Shown: piece by piece, positions 1-8,254 of the stretch | Layout: every line of letters begins with the position of its first letter | How positions within the stretch are numbered: the stretch's first letter is position 1 | NCBI RefSeq assembly: GCF_018388465.1 | Contig: NZ_CP074404.1 | Location: 992,001-1,056,000 of the forward strand | Direction: 5' to 3' | Length of the DNA stretch: 64,000 nucleotides | Source of the DNA: Cellulomonas fengjieae | Lineage (GTDB): Bacteria; Actinomycetota; Actinomycetes; Actinomycetales; Cellulomonadaceae | Notes under the pieces: model-generated | Seen by the model: the letters and a program-made list of their open reading frames with translations, nothing else | Told to the model about the DNA's origin: nothing | Databases searched by the model: none | Translations under genes and position numbers: made by a program

Positions 1-1
1 A

Positions 2-790
2 CGCGCGCTCGGGTACTCCACTGCCTGGAGCGACCACACCTTCGAGCTGATCCACCCCGGCCCGTTGCCACCGGCCCTGCACGCCGCCCTCGACCAGGTG
101 CTGACCGAGGAGCTCGCGGCCGGACGCCGCGGTCCCACGCTGCGGTTCTGGGAGTGGGTCGAGCCGGCCGTGATCATCGGCTCGTTCCAGTCGCTGCGCA
201 ACGAGGTGGACCTCGAGGCGGCGCAGCGGTACGGCATCACCGTCGTGCGCCGGATCTCCGGCGGCGGCGCGATGTTCATGGAGGCCGGCAACTGCATCAC
301 GTTCTCGCTCGTCGTCCCGGCGTCACTGGTGGACGGGATGACCTTCGAGGACTCCTACGCGTTCCTCAACCAGTGGGTGCTGGGCGCCCTCGCGGACGTC
401 GGCGTGGACGCGTTCACCAGCGGCCTGAACGACATCGCCTCGCCCGCGGGCAAGCTGGCGGGCTCGGCGCAGAAGCGCATGGTCGGCGGCGCCGTGCTGC
501 ACCACGTGACCATGTCCTACGACATCGACGCGGCCAAGATGCTCGAGGTGCTGCGGATCGGGCGCGAGAAGCTCTCCGACAAGGGGACGGCCAGCGCGGC
601 CAAGCGGGTGGACCCGGTGCGCTCGCAGACACAGCTACCGCGCGAGGCCGTGATCGCGGCGTTCGCCGACCACTTCCGCGCGCTGTACCCGACGGTGGAC
701 GGCGACCTGCGCCCCGAGGAGCTGGCGCGGGCGACGGAGCTGATGCGGACCAAGTTCACCGATCCGGGTTGGACCGCGCGCGTGCCCTGA
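2..790 (+). CDS. Lipoate-protein ligase A family protein, 5' end outside the window
   Basis: The reading frame is open from base 2, so the gene is cut by the window edge; 262 codons remain. It resembles the biotin/lipoate A/B ligase fold, which attaches lipoyl or octanoyl groups to carrier domains. RRISGGGAMF followed by a glycine and a small-residue strand matches the RRxSGGGAV substrate loop. SPAGKLAGSAQKR carries the lysine of the GRKISGSAQ motif. A TTG at 65 could be read as a start, but coding sequence continues upstream of it (ending ...FELIHPGP), so I treat that as internal. It converges with the DUF202 gene. Whether it acts as ligase, octanoyltransferase or a biotin-related enzyme cannot be told from the fragment. 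Confidence 0.8.
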   Translation, partial: RALGYSTAWSDHTFELIHPGPLPPALHAALDQVLTEELAAGRRGPTLRFWEWVEPAVIIGSFQSLRNEVDLEAAQRYGITVVRRISGGGAMFMEAGNCITFSLVVPASLVDGMTFEDSYAFLNQWVLGALADVGVDAFTSGLNDIASPAGKLAGSAQKRMVGGAVLHHVTMSYDIDAAKMLEVLRIGREKLSDKGTASAAKRVDPVRSQTQLPREAVIAAFADHFRALYPTVDGDLRPEELARATELMRTKFTDPGWTARVP

Positions 791-803
791 CGTGCGCCCT
801 GCG

Positions 804-1112
804 TCAGGGGCCGTGCAGCACGACGAACGCGACGGCGGCGATCCCGAGAAGCAGCACGCCGGCCGCGCTGGCGGCCACGAGCCGGCCGCCCGGAGGCACC
901 GCACCGTCGGCGAGGTGGCGTCCGTGCGAGACCACCGCCAGGGCGACCGCCACGACGGCGGCCGTCGCGGCGAGGCTCCACGCGGCCAGTCCGACGAACT
1001 CCTGGAGCAGGTGCGAGGCTGCCAGCCCGCCGGCGACGAGTCCGATCGCGGTGCGTCGCCACGCCAGGTGGGTCCGCTCCGCGGCGAGGGTGGGCGGTGG
1101 CGGGGCGCTCAC
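804..1112 (-). CDS. DUF202 family small membrane protein
   Basis: A 102-residue protein with an N-terminal LAAERTHLAWRRT segment, the hallmark (ERTxLAWxRT) of the DUF202 domain, followed by three predicted membrane helices. The GTG start at 1112 overlaps the TGA of the upstream DUF202 gene (GTGA), so the two are probably translationally coupled. A start at 1154 is possible but adds an arginine-rich stretch lying inside the neighbouring gene. DUF202 proteins have no established biochemical role. Tandem pairs of a longer YidH-like and a shorter member are common, and this is one. Confidence 0.82.
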   Translation of the reverse strand: MSAPPPPTLAAERTHLAWRRTAIGLVAGGLAASHLLQEFVGLAAWSLAATAAVVAVALAVVSHGRHLADGAVPPGGRLVAASAAGVLLLGIAAVAFVVLHGP

Positions 1113-1474
1113 GCCACGGCCAACCCGACGAGCACGAGCCCGCCCGCGACGCACACACCGACCACCAGCAGGCCGAACGCGGACGGTGCGGGCAGCGAGG
1201 AGCTGCGCCGGATCGCGCGCTCGGCCCGGGCCCAGCCGACCCAGGCCAGCACCGGCGCCAGGACGCCGAGCCCGACGAGCACCAGCGCGGCCGCGAACCG
1301 CAGGTCGGCCTGCACCGGCAGGTCGAGGGCCTCCAGGGCCACCCCGGCGGCCAGCAGGGCCAGCGACGTGCGGATCCAGGCCAGGAACGTCCGCTCGTTG
1401 GCCAGCGCGAACCGGGCGTCGGGGTCCGTCCCCGTGCCGTAGACCCAGCGCGGGAACCGGCGCTCGTCGCTCAT
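1109..1474 (-). CDS. YidH-like DUF202 membrane protein
   Basis: A 121-residue inner-membrane protein. NERTFLAWIRTSLALLAAG is the conserved DUF202/YidH signature, near residues 25-45, with two further hydrophobic helices. I chose the ATG at 1474 over the GTG at 1480 because an AGGA sequence sits at suitable distance from it and MSDERRFPRWVYG is a typical YidH N-terminus. It overlaps the next DUF202 gene by four bases. Function unknown. The pair may form a small membrane complex, which is inference from the coupling. Confidence 0.82.
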   Translation of the reverse strand: MSDERRFPRWVYGTGTDPDARFALANERTFLAWIRTSLALLAAGVALEALDLPVQADLRFAAALVLVGLGVLAPVLAWVGWARAERAIRRSSSLPAPSAFGLLVVGVCVAGGLVLVGLAVA

Positions 1475-1499
1475 GCGCACATCCTGCCGCGGCCCCCCG

Positions 1500-1940
1500 T
1501 CAGAGCCGGCGCGACAGCACGATGGAGGAGCCGACCAGCACCGCGAGCAGGAGCCACTCGATCGCGCCGATCACGGTCGCCCCGTCGGCGCCCAGCGCCA
1601 CGGCCGCCATGCCGACCGCGTTCGCCAGGAACGCCGCGAGGCCGACGTACGCCAGGGAGGAGGAGAAGATCGTCTTGTCGCGCTCGTCGGCGGTGCCCAG
1701 GAGCGCACGGCCGAACCCGCTCGCCGACGACGGACCCTGACGTGCCGCCCGCCAGCGCAGCACGGCCATGAGCACGATGAACCCGCCGCCGCCGACGAGG
1801 GCGCCGGCCGCAGTGTCGGGCTCCCCGGCCAGGGTGAACGCCAGCCAGAGGGCGCCCACGGCGAGCACGGCGGCGGTTCCGGCGACCAGGAGTCGACCCG
1901 TGGACAGGGTGCGTCGGGCGCGGGGCTCAGGCGTCGTCAT
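1500..1940 (-). CDS. Small membrane protein next to an XRE regulator
   Basis: A 146-residue protein with four hydrophobic stretches (about residues 18-37, 48-62, 95-117 and 122-142) and a charged DERDKT motif before the third. Its start overlaps the end of the XRE regulator gene by 14 bases, and GAGGAG lies 7 bases upstream of the ATG inside that gene, so the two are co-translated. Such XRE-plus-membrane-protein pairs, with a DERxxxI-type motif in the membrane partner, resemble the DUF2178 arrangement. That is an inference from layout and motif, not a firm family call. Confidence 0.7.
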   Translation of the reverse strand: MTTPEPRARRTLSTGRLLVAGTAAVLAVGALWLAFTLAGEPDTAAGALVGGGGFIVLMAVLRWRAARQGPSSASGFGRALLGTADERDKTIFSSSLAYVGLAAFLANAVGMAAVALGADGATVIGAIEWLLLAVLVGSSIVLSRRL

Positions 1941-2121
1941 GGAAGATCTCCTCGATCGTCGTGCGGAAGTAGCGGGCCACCGCGAACGCGAGCGGCAGGG
2001 AGGGGTCGTAGCGGCCGTTCTCCAGCGAGTTGACGGTCTGCCGGGAGACGGCGAGCGCGTCGGCGAGCGCCGCCTGCGAGAGCCCGGCCTCCTCGCGCAG
2101 GCGCCGGATGTCGTTCCTCAT
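1927..2121 (-). CDS. Small XRE-family transcriptional regulator
   Basis: A 64-residue protein made almost entirely of a helix-turn-helix of the Cro/CI type: LREEAGLSQAALADALAVS, then RQTVNSLENGRYDPSL, ending FRTTIEEIFHDDA. This is the compact YozG-like class that usually controls its own operon. The ATG at 2121 overlaps the stop codon of the CPBP gene (ATGA). Its likely target is the TTGACAT repeat cluster upstream of the CPBP gene, which is inference. The protein is too small to hold a sensor domain, so any signal must come from elsewhere, possibly the membrane protein encoded next. Confidence 0.88.
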   Translation of the reverse strand: MRNDIRRLREEAGLSQAALADALAVSRQTVNSLENGRYDPSLPLAFAVARYFRTTIEEIFHDDA

Positions 2122-2909
2122 CGGGCCTCCGCCCGCGCGGCCGGTGCGGGCCGCACCAGCAGCGGGCGCAGATCGATCAGCACGTGCAGCACCATGAGCA
2201 GGAGGATGCTGCCCGTCACCAGGTAGAGCTGGGTGAAGGCGGCGCCGAGCGCCCCGGTCAGGACCATGCCGAGCCAGCCCTGGTACCAGTGTGCGAACCC
2301 GAACAGCAGCGCGGCGACGACCACGACCCCGGCGTGCGGCAGGTCGGGAACGGCCACGGCGAGGGCGAGCACGACCAGGCCGCGGTAGGTGATCTCCTCG
2401 GTGACGCCGGCGGAGAGCGACAGGCCGGCCCATCCGCGACGAGCAGCGGGCGTCACGGGCATCATGGCGTCCACCGCGGCGACCGGCTGCCGGGGCCGCA
2501 GGGGCATCCGCCGGTGGACGAGCGCGAGGATGCCCGCACCGAGCGCCAACCCGACGACCGCTCCGACCACGGTGCTCGCGACGTGGTCACCGGCGTCGGG
2601 CGTCATGGCCCCCAGGTCGGGCAGCCGCAGGCCCAGGTCGGAGAGCCCGATCCCCGGCAGGAGCAGGACCGCGGCGAGGGCGACGGCGCCGCTGAGCCAG
2701 CCCTGCCGGGTCCAGCTGCGGTAGAACCGGCGCAGGATGCCGTCGCGGGTGTCGGCGTCCGGCGCCGCGGCCATCCCCGCGACGAGCGCGGCGTGCTGGC
2801 GGCGCCCGATCAGCGGGTCCGTCGCGACGAGGACGAGGACCAGGGCGACGAGGACCAGGGTGGTCAGGGTCGGGACGTCGAGGTCCCGCAGGGTGTCGAG
2901 GGTGTCCAC
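2118..2909 (-). CDS. CPBP family intramembrane protease-like protein
   Basis: A 263-residue polytopic membrane protein of the CAAX protease/bacteriocin-processing family. The family motifs are in order: EEITYRGL (motif 1, EExxxR), LLFGFAHWYQG (motif 2, FxxxH) and HVLIDL (motif 3, HxxxD), all in the C-terminal half. The GTG start at 2909 is supported by GGAGG seven bases upstream. A longer frame to 2966 would run into the repeat cluster. It is the first gene of an operon with the XRE regulator and membrane protein. Bacterial members are linked to peptide processing or self-immunity; the substrate here is unknown. Confidence 0.85.
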   Translation of the reverse strand: MDTLDTLRDLDVPTLTTLVLVALVLVLVATDPLIGRRQHAALVAGMAAAPDADTRDGILRRFYRSWTRQGWLSGAVALAAVLLLPGIGLSDLGLRLPDLGAMTPDAGDHVASTVVGAVVGLALGAGILALVHRRMPLRPRQPVAAVDAMMPVTPAARRGWAGLSLSAGVTEEITYRGLVVLALAVAVPDLPHAGVVVVAALLFGFAHWYQGWLGMVLTGALGAAFTQLYLVTGSILLLMVLHVLIDLRPLLVRPAPAARAEAR

Positions 2910-2924
2910 GAGCGTCCTCCGATG

Positions 2925-2988
2925 TGACAAGCGTGCTTGACATGGAAAGCGTCCTTGACATGACACGCGATGTCAAGCGAACTTGTCA
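2925..2988 (-). promoter_or_regulatory. TTGACAT/ATGTCAA repeat cluster, putative operator of the CPBP-XRE operon
   Basis: Five copies of a TTGACA/TGTCAA-like element lie just upstream of the CPBP start. TGACAAG (2925-2931) and CTTGTCA (2982-2988) form a perfect outer inverted pair. CTTGACAT is repeated directly at 2936-2943 and 2954-2961, 18 bases apart, and inverted as ATGTCAAG at 2970-2977. The 18-base spacing puts the two direct copies on nearly the same helix face. The operon encodes an XRE regulator, so autoregulation is the simplest reading (inference). I see no convincing -10 element at 17-base spacing for either strand. Confidence 0.6.
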
Positions 2989-3151
2989 CGTATCCCCGGG
3001 CGGCCACGCCGCTCCTGACCGGTATGAGCGTCGACCTCGATCGGGAGCTGCGCCGGCTGGGCGTCCTGCACGCCCGCGAGCTCGCCGCCGCCCGTCGCCG
3101 CACGGCCGGAGCCGCCACCCGCACCGCGCAGGCGGTGCTGCTGCGCGGAGG

Positions 3152-3856
3152 TCAGGTGGGCCGCGGCCCGAAGACCGCGCTGCCGACGCGGACGAGGGTC
3201 GCCCCCTCCGCGACCGCGAGCTCGAGGTCCCCGCTCATCCCCATCGAGAGCTCGGTCGCGGTCCGGGTCCCGGACGCCACCAGCTCGTCGCGCAGACCGC
3301 GCAGGAGCGCATAGCCGGACCGTACGACGGCGGGGTCGGCGGACCGCGCACCGACCGTCATGAGCCCCGCGACGCGCAGCCGCGGCAGGGCGGCGACAGC
3401 GGTGGCGAGCTCCACGGCCTGCTCGGGGGCCACGCCGTGCTTGGTCGGCTCGCCGGACACGTTCACCTGGACGTACACGTCCAGCGGGCCGGTCGTGCGG
3501 GCCGACAGCCGCTGCGCCAGGTCCAGGGACGCCAGCGACTCGATGCACGACGCCCAGCGCAGGGCGGCGTTCACCTTGTTGGACTGCAGCGGGCCGATCA
3601 GGTGGACGTCGGCGAAGCCGGCGAGCTCCGGCCCCTTGGCGACGAGCTCCTGCACGCGGTTCTCGCCCACCAGGAGGGCGGTCGCCGCGGGGTCGTCGGC
3701 CCGGGCGCGGGCGTCCGCGGCGAGCGCCTCGCGGACCAGGTCGGCCGGCTGCGTCTTCGTCGCGAGCAGCAGCCGCACGTCGCGCGGGTCCCGGCCGGCC
3801 TCCTGCGCGGCCACGGCGACGCGGAGCCGCACGCGCGCGAGGCGCTCGGCGATCAC
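3152..3856 (-). CDS. yggS: YggS family pyridoxal phosphate homeostasis protein
   Basis: A 234-residue alanine-racemase-fold protein that binds pyridoxal phosphate without known catalysis and affects vitamin B6 and amino-acid balance. The PLP lysine is in LLLATKTQPADL. VGENRVQEL, HLIGPLQSNK, VQVNVSGEPTKHG, GLMTVG, LSMGMSGDLELAV and VRVGSAVFG are the family blocks in order. The GTG at 3856 overlaps the ybaK stop codon (GTGA). A longer frame to 3976 only reads through ybaK out of frame. In many actinobacteria yggS lies in the ftsZ region; here it is paired with ybaK instead. Confidence 0.92.
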   Translation of the reverse strand: MIAERLARVRLRVAVAAQEAGRDPRDVRLLLATKTQPADLVREALAADARARADDPAATALLVGENRVQELVAKGPELAGFADVHLIGPLQSNKVNAALRWASCIESLASLDLAQRLSARTTGPLDVYVQVNVSGEPTKHGVAPEQAVELATAVAALPRLRVAGLMTVGARSADPAVVRSGYALLRGLRDELVASGTRTATELSMGMSGDLELAVAEGATLVRVGSAVFGPRPT

Positions 3857-4350
3857 GCGGTCGTCCGCGCGATGTCCGCCACCGTCGCCGCCGTGAGGCG
3901 GACGAGGTCGTCGGGCGAGAGCTCGACGTCGAGCCCGCGCCGGCCGGCCGAGACCAGGACGGTGTCGAACAGCCACACGGTCTCGTCGACGACCGTCGGG
4001 TGCGGCGTCTTCTGGCCGAACGGCGAGATCCCGCCGACCACGTAGCCGGTGGCGCGCTCGGCGTCCGGCTTGGGCGCCATGGCCGCCTTCCGGCCGCCCA
4101 CGGCGTGCGCCAGCGCCTTGAGGTCCAGCTGCCCCGTCACCGGCACCACCGCGACCGTGAGCGTGCCGTCCACCAGCGTCATCAGGGTCTTGAACACCTG
4201 CTCGGGCGGGAAGCCGAGGGCGGCCGCCGCCTCCAGTCCGTAACCGAGGGTGCTGTGCGGGTCGTGCGTGTACGGGTGCGCCGTGTACGGGACGCCCGCC
4301 GCGGTCAGTGCGACCAGCGCGGGGGTGCCGGCGTGCTCCTTCTTCGCCAC
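3853..4350 (-). CDS. ybaK: YbaK/EbsC family Cys-tRNA(Pro) deacylase
   Basis: A 165-residue editing-domain protein that hydrolyses cysteine from mischarged tRNA(Pro). FKTLMTLVDG, VVPVTGQLDLKALAHAVGGRK with its lysines, and GYVVGGISPFGQK are the YbaK signature blocks. The GTG at 4350 follows a TATCGT hexamer by six bases, which fits a leaderless message, and the protein start VAKKEHAGTPA is normal for the family. It overlaps yggS downstream. Confidence 0.92.
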   Translation of the reverse strand: MAKKEHAGTPALVALTAAGVPYTAHPYTHDPHSTLGYGLEAAAALGFPPEQVFKTLMTLVDGTLTVAVVPVTGQLDLKALAHAVGGRKAAMAPKPDAERATGYVVGGISPFGQKTPHPTVVDETVWLFDTVLVSAGRRGLDVELSPDDLVRLTAATVADIARTTA

Positions 4351-4356
4351 GGAGCC

Positions 4357-4362
4357 ACGATA
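4357..4362 (-). promoter_or_regulatory. Putative -10 element of ybaK (TATCGT)
   Basis: TATCGT on the minus strand ends six bases before the ybaK GTG, so the transcript would start at or very near the start codon. Confidence 0.55.
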
Positions 4363-4422
4363 GGGGTCGGACCAGGGTTGTCCCGGATGTCGTCCGTGCC
4401 GCCGAGGGTGCACGCTGGGTCG

Positions 4423-4821
4423 GTGAAGACGCTGCTCAACATCATCTGGCTCGTGCTCGCCGGCTTCTGGCTGGCCCTGGGCTACGTCGTCGCCGGGATC
4501 ATCTGCTGCGTCCTCATCGTCACCATCCCGTTCGGCATCGCGTCGTTCCGCATGGCCAGCTACGCGCTGTGGCCGTTCGGGCGCACGGTGGTCGACAAGC
4601 CGACCGCCGGCGCGCTGTCCGTGATCGGCAACATCATCTGGCTCGTCGTGGCGGGGTGGTGGCTGGCTCTCATGCACATCGTCACCGGCATCGCGGAGGC
4701 CGTCACCATCGTGGGCATCCCGCTGGCCCTGGCCAACTGGAAGATGGTGCCCATCTCGCTGTTCCCGCTGGGCAAGCAGATCGTGCCGTCCGACCGGATC
4801 ATGGCGGCCTACGGGCAGTGA
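4423..4821 (+). CDS. YccF domain-containing membrane protein
   Basis: A 132-residue protein containing two YccF repeats, each beginning NIIWLVxAGxWLAL and followed by a GI/EAVTIVxIPxGIA-like segment, about residues 5-55 and 70-120. The repeats are hydrophobic and predicted to span the membrane. GTG at 4423 is preceded by CACGCT six bases upstream, a weak -10 match. The stop codon touches the end of the convergent small membrane gene with no spacing. The role of YccF is not established. Confidence 0.88.
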   Translation: MKTLLNIIWLVLAGFWLALGYVVAGIICCVLIVTIPFGIASFRMASYALWPFGRTVVDKPTAGALSVIGNIIWLVVAGWWLALMHIVTGIAEAVTIVGIPLALANWKMVPISLFPLGKQIVPSDRIMAAYGQ

Positions 4822-5082
4822 CTACTGCCCCGTGATCAGGACGATCAGCAGGTAGACCAGGGTGCCGGCCGCGACGCCGGTCCCGGCCGCGAACCACGTG
4901 GCGGGGTTCCTGCCCCGGGCCTGCAGCACCGTGGCGGTGACCACGAGCACCACGGCCGCCGCGATCGTGAGGATCCCGAGCACCCAGACCGCGGACACGA
5001 GCGCGGCCGCCATGCAGATCAGGAAGACGTACCGCGGGGACCTCGTGCGACGCACGGGGGCGTCGGTGGGCGGGGTGCTCAT
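4822..5082 (-). CDS. Small two-helix membrane protein, unknown
   Basis: An 86-residue protein: a polar, proline-rich N-terminus (about 20 residues), then three hydrophobic stretches around RYVFLICMAAALVSAVWVLG, ILTIAAAVVLVVTATVL and FAAGTGVAAGTLVYLLIVLI. I do not recognise a family. The ATG at 5082 is favoured over an in-frame codon at 5103 because a TACCGT hexamer ends six bases before it. It is a single gene between yccF (convergent) and the helicase gene. Confidence 0.65.
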   Translation of the reverse strand: MSTPPTDAPVRRTRSPRYVFLICMAAALVSAVWVLGILTIAAAVVLVVTATVLQARGRNPATWFAAGTGVAAGTLVYLLIVLITGQ

Positions 5083-5088
5083 GCGCGA

Positions 5089-5094
5089 ACGGTA
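5089..5094 (-). promoter_or_regulatory. Putative -10 element (TACCGT) of the small membrane protein gene
   Basis: TACCGT on the minus strand lies six bases before the ATG at 5082, the spacing seen repeatedly in this window. Confidence 0.5.
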
Positions 5095-5121
5095 GCCGGA
5101 CACCGCCGGTAGGCGCGCATC

Positions 5122-7701
5122 TCAGGCGGTGAGGTCCCCCAGGGGGCCGACGGCCACGATCCGCAGCTGGACCTCGCCGGTCTCGTCGGACCCCGCCAGG
5201 TCCACGACGGCGTCGATGCGCCAGTCGTGGTCGCCCTCGGGGTCGTCCAGGAGCTGGCGCACGTGCCACGTCCCGCGGCCCGGGGTCACCTGGAACAGGG
5301 CCGGCCCGCGGGCGGGGGCGCCCGTGAGGATCTCGTCGTGGTCGTCGTAGAAGGGGTCGAGCGCGGTGCGCCACCGGTCGGCGTCCCACGGCTCACCGTC
5401 CGCGTCGAGGTCACCCAGCTGGGCCAGACCGCCGTAGTACTCCCGGGCGGCGAGCTCGACCCGGCGGAACAGGGCACCGCGCACGAGCGCGCGGAACACC
5501 CGCGGGTTGGCGGTGATCGGCTCGGGGACGTCCTCGTCGATCCCGCTATCCATCCCACCCAGTGCGGCGGCACCTCGTTCCTCCAGGGGGTTGCTGAGCC
5601 GCTCCCACTCGTCGAGCAGGCTCGAGTCGGTGCGCCGGACCAGGTCGCCCAGCCACTCGATGAGCTCCCACAGCTCCTCGGTGCGCGCCTCTTCGGGGAC
5701 CGTCTGGCGCAAGGCCCGGTAGGCGTCGGCGAGGTAGCGCAGCAGCACGCCCTCGGTGCGGTCGAGCTGGTAGTAGGCGACGTACTCGGCGAAGCTCATC
5801 GCCCGCTCGTGCATGTCGCGGACCACGGACTTGGGGGACAGGGCCAGGTCGGCCACCCACGGGTTGGTCTGCCGGTACGTCACGAACATGGCCTCGAGCA
5901 GCTCCGCGAGCGGCTTCGGGTAGCCGACGTCCTCGAGCAGGGCCATCCGCTGGTCGTACTCGAGCCCGTCGGCCTTCATCTGCGCGACGGCCTCGCCACG
6001 GGCGCGGTTCTCCTGCGCCGACAGCACCTGGCGCGGGTCGTCGAGAGTGGCCTCGATGACCGAGACGACGTCGTGCGCGTAGGCCGGGTCCTCCCGGTCC
6101 AGCAGGTCGAGGGCGGCGTACGCGAACGGCGACAGCGCCTGGTTGAGGGCGAAGTTCGGCGCCAGCTCGGCGGTCAGCTGCACGGCGCGGCGGCGGCCGT
6201 GCGGCGCGGTCGGGTCCTCGACCCAGGGGCGCTCGACGACGCCCGCGGCGCGCAGCGACCGGTAGACCGCGATGGCGCGCCGCACGTGCCGGCCCCGAGC
6301 GCCCTCGGGCTCGTGGTTGTCGGTAAGGAGCTTGGTCATGGCCGCCACCGGGTCGCCGTCGCGCGCCAGCACGTGCAGCACCATCGCGTGCGAGACGGCG
6401 AAGCTGCTGGTCAACGGCTCGGGCGGGGCGTCACGCAGTCGCTCGTACGTCTTGTCGGTCCAGTTGACGTGACCCTCGGGTGCCTTCTTGCGGATGATCT
6501 TGCGCAGCTTGCGCGGGTCGTCGCCGGCCTTCTCGAGGAGCTTGCGGTTCTCGATGACGTGCTCCGGGGCCAGGACGATGACCTCGCCGACGGTGTCGAA
6601 CCCGGCGCGGCCGGCCCGCCCGGCGATCTGGTGGAACTCGCGCGCGGACAGGTGCCGCATGCGGATGCCGTCATACTTCACCAGGCTGGTCAGCAGCACC
6701 GTCCGGATGGGGACGTTGATGCCGACGCCGAGCGTGTCGGTGCCGCAGACCACCGGCAGCAGGCCCTTCTGCGTCAGCCGCTCGACCACCCGGCGGTACT
6801 TGGGCAGCATCCCCGCGTGGTGCACGCCGACCCCGTGCCGCAGCAGCCGGTTGAGCGTCCGGCCGAAGCCCGGACCGAAGCGGAACCCCGCGATCTCGTC
6901 GGCGATGCGGTCCCGCTGCTCGCGGCTGGCCAGCGGCGTCGACATGAGCGACTGCGCCCGCTCGACGGCCTCCTTCTGCGTGAAGTGCACCACGTAGACG
7001 GGGGCGCGACGGGTCTTGACCAGCTCGTCCAGCAGCTCGTGCAGAGGCTCGATGGCGTAGGAGAACGTCAGCGGCACGGGGCGCTCGGCGTTCGCGATGA
7101 CGGCGACCGGCTGGTGCGTCCGGCGGGTGAGGTCCTCGGCGAAGAAGCCGACGTCGCCCAGCGTGGCGGACATCAGCACGAACTGGACGTGGTTCAGCTC
7201 CAGCAGCGGCACCTGCCACGCCCAGCCGCGCTGGGGGTCGGCGTAGAAGTGGAACTCGTCCATGACGACCTGGCCCACGTCGGCGCCGTCGCCGTCGCGC
7301 AGGGCCACGTTGGCCAGGATCTCGGCCGTGCAGCAGATGATCGGGGCGCCCGGGTTGACCGCCGAGTCGCCCGTCATCATGCCGACGTTGGCGGAGCCGA
7401 ACGCCTCGACGAGGGCGAAGAACTTCTCGCTGACCAGCGCCTTGAGCGGGGCCGTGTAGTACGTCCTGCGGCCCTGGGCGAGCGCCACGAAGTGCGCGGC
7501 GACGGCGACGAGCGACTTCCCGGACCCGGTGGGCGTCGACAGGATCACGTGCGCGCCGGTCACCAGCTCGAGCAGCGCCTCGTCCTGGTGCGGGTAGAGC
7601 GTGAGCCCCTGGTCGTCGGCCCAGCCGGTGAAGGCCTCGTACAGGGCGTCGGGATCGGTGGGGTCTGCGGGGATGCGATCGGCCAGGTTGGGGGTGCTCA
7701 T
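5122..7701 (-). CDS. DEAD/DEAH-box RNA helicase with DUF3516 C-terminus
   Basis: An 859-residue superfamily 2 helicase. Walker A is STPTGSGKS (about residues 55-63), motif II is VVMDEFHFY (an unusual DEFH box), motif III is MSATLGD, and motif VI is [13 protein letters not shown]. The C-terminal half, beginning after [15 protein letters not shown], matches the DUF3516 architecture seen in a Ski2-like actinobacterial group. ATG at 7701 starts [11 protein letters not shown]. It is divergent from rnhA with only 45 bases between starts. The two may both act on RNA or RNA-DNA hybrids, but shared function is only a guess from position. Confidence 0.9.
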   Translation of the reverse strand: MSTPNLADRIPADPTDPDALYEAFTGWADDQGLTLYPHQDEALLELVTGAHVILSTPTGSGKSLVAVAAHFVALAQGRRTYYTAPLKALVSEKFFALVEAFGSANVGMMTGDSAVNPGAPIICCTAEILANVALRDGDGADVGQVVMDEFHFYADPQRGWAWQVPLLELNHVQFVLMSATLGDVGFFAEDLTRRTHQPVAVIANAERPVPLTFSYAIEPLHELLDELVKTRRAPVYVVHFTQKEAVERAQSLMSTPLASREQRDRIADEIAGFRFGPGFGRTLNRLLRHGVGVHHAGMLPKYRRVVERLTQKGLLPVVCGTDTLGVGINVPIRTVLLTSLVKYDGIRMRHLSAREFHQIAGRAGRAGFDTVGEVIVLAPEHVIENRKLLEKAGDDPRKLRKIIRKKAPEGHVNWTDKTYERLRDAPPEPLTSSFAVSHAMVLHVLARDGDPVAAMTKLLTDNHEPEGARGRHVRRAIAVYRSLRAAGVVERPWVEDPTAPHGRRRAVQLTAELAPNFALNQALSPFAYAALDLLDREDPAYAHDVVSVIEATLDDPRQVLSAQENRARGEAVAQMKADGLEYDQRMALLEDVGYPKPLAELLEAMFVTYRQTNPWVADLALSPKSVVRDMHERAMSFAEYVAYYQLDRTEGVLLRYLADAYRALRQTVPEEARTEELWELIEWLGDLVRRTDSSLLDEWERLSNPLEERGAAALGGMDSGIDEDVPEPITANPRVFRALVRGALFRRVELAAREYYGGLAQLGDLDADGEPWDADRWRTALDPFYDDHDEILTGAPARGPALFQVTPGRGTWHVRQLLDDPEGDHDWRIDAVVDLAGSDETGEVQLRIVAVGPLGDLTA

Positions 7702-7733
7702 CGTGCCTCGATGGTCCCATGCGCACGGGCGTC

Positions 7734-7739
7734 TAGGGT
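7734..7739 (+). promoter_or_regulatory. Putative -10 element of rnhA (TAGGGT)
   Basis: TAGGGT ends seven bases before the rnhA GTG; it lies in the 45-base divergent gap with the helicase gene. Confidence 0.6.
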
Positions 7740-7746
7740 GTGGGCC

Positions 7747-8199
7747 GTGAGCGAGCGGCCGACCGTGGAGATGTGGACCGACGGGGCCTGCAAGGGGAAC
7801 CCGGGCGTCGGTGGCTGGGGCGCGTGGATGCGCTACGGCACGCACGAGCGCGAGCTGTTCGGCGGCGAGGCTCTCACCACCAACAACCGGATGGAGCTCA
7901 CGGCCGTCATCGAGGGCCTCCGGGCACTCACCAAGCCGTGCGACGTCACGCTGCACGTCGACTCGCAGTACGTGATGAACGGCGTCACCAAGTGGATCGC
8001 CGGCTGGAAGCGCAACGGGTGGCGCACGGGGGACAAGAAGCCCGTGAAGAACCAGGAGCTGTGGGAGGCGCTGGACGCCGAGGTCGCCCGGCACACGGTC
8101 CACTGGGTGTGGGTCCGGGGGCACGCAGGCGACCCGGGCAACGAACGCGCCGACCTGCTGGCCAACCGCGGCGTGGAGAAGGTGCGCGCCGAGGCGTGA
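7747..8199 (+). CDS. rnhA: Ribonuclease HI
   Basis: A 150-residue type 1 RNase H that cleaves RNA in RNA-DNA hybrids. The four acidic catalytic positions are visible: D in [13 protein letters not shown] in [14 protein letters not shown] in LHVDSQYV and D in NERADLLA; the H of [11 protein letters not shown] is the loop histidine. Length is normal. The GTG at 7747 gives [13 protein letters not shown] and sits seven bases after a TAGGGT hexamer. It is transcribed divergently from the DUF3516 helicase. Confidence 0.95.
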   Translation: MSERPTVEMWTDGACKGNPGVGGWGAWMRYGTHERELFGGEALTTNNRMELTAVIEGLRALTKPCDVTLHVDSQYVMNGVTKWIAGWKRNGWRTGDKKPVKNQELWEALDAEVARHTVHWVWVRGHAGDPGNERADLLANRGVEKVRAEA

Positions 8200-8254
8200 T
8201 CCCGTGCGGCGACCTAGCATCGTCTCGCAGGGAGTCGCCGAGCAGGGAGGTCCC

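Noticed and set aside
5227..8199. Very long plus-strand open frame (about 990 codons) opposite the helicase gene
   Set aside because: Only its last 150 codons (rnhA) are real; the rest is the complement of the DUF3516 helicase, where GC-rich codons leave few stops, and it shows no domain motifs.
8204..8254. GTG 8204 as start of the DUF2236 gene
   Set aside because: It is five bases past the rnhA stop with no ribosome binding site, while ATG 8255 has GGGAGG upstream.
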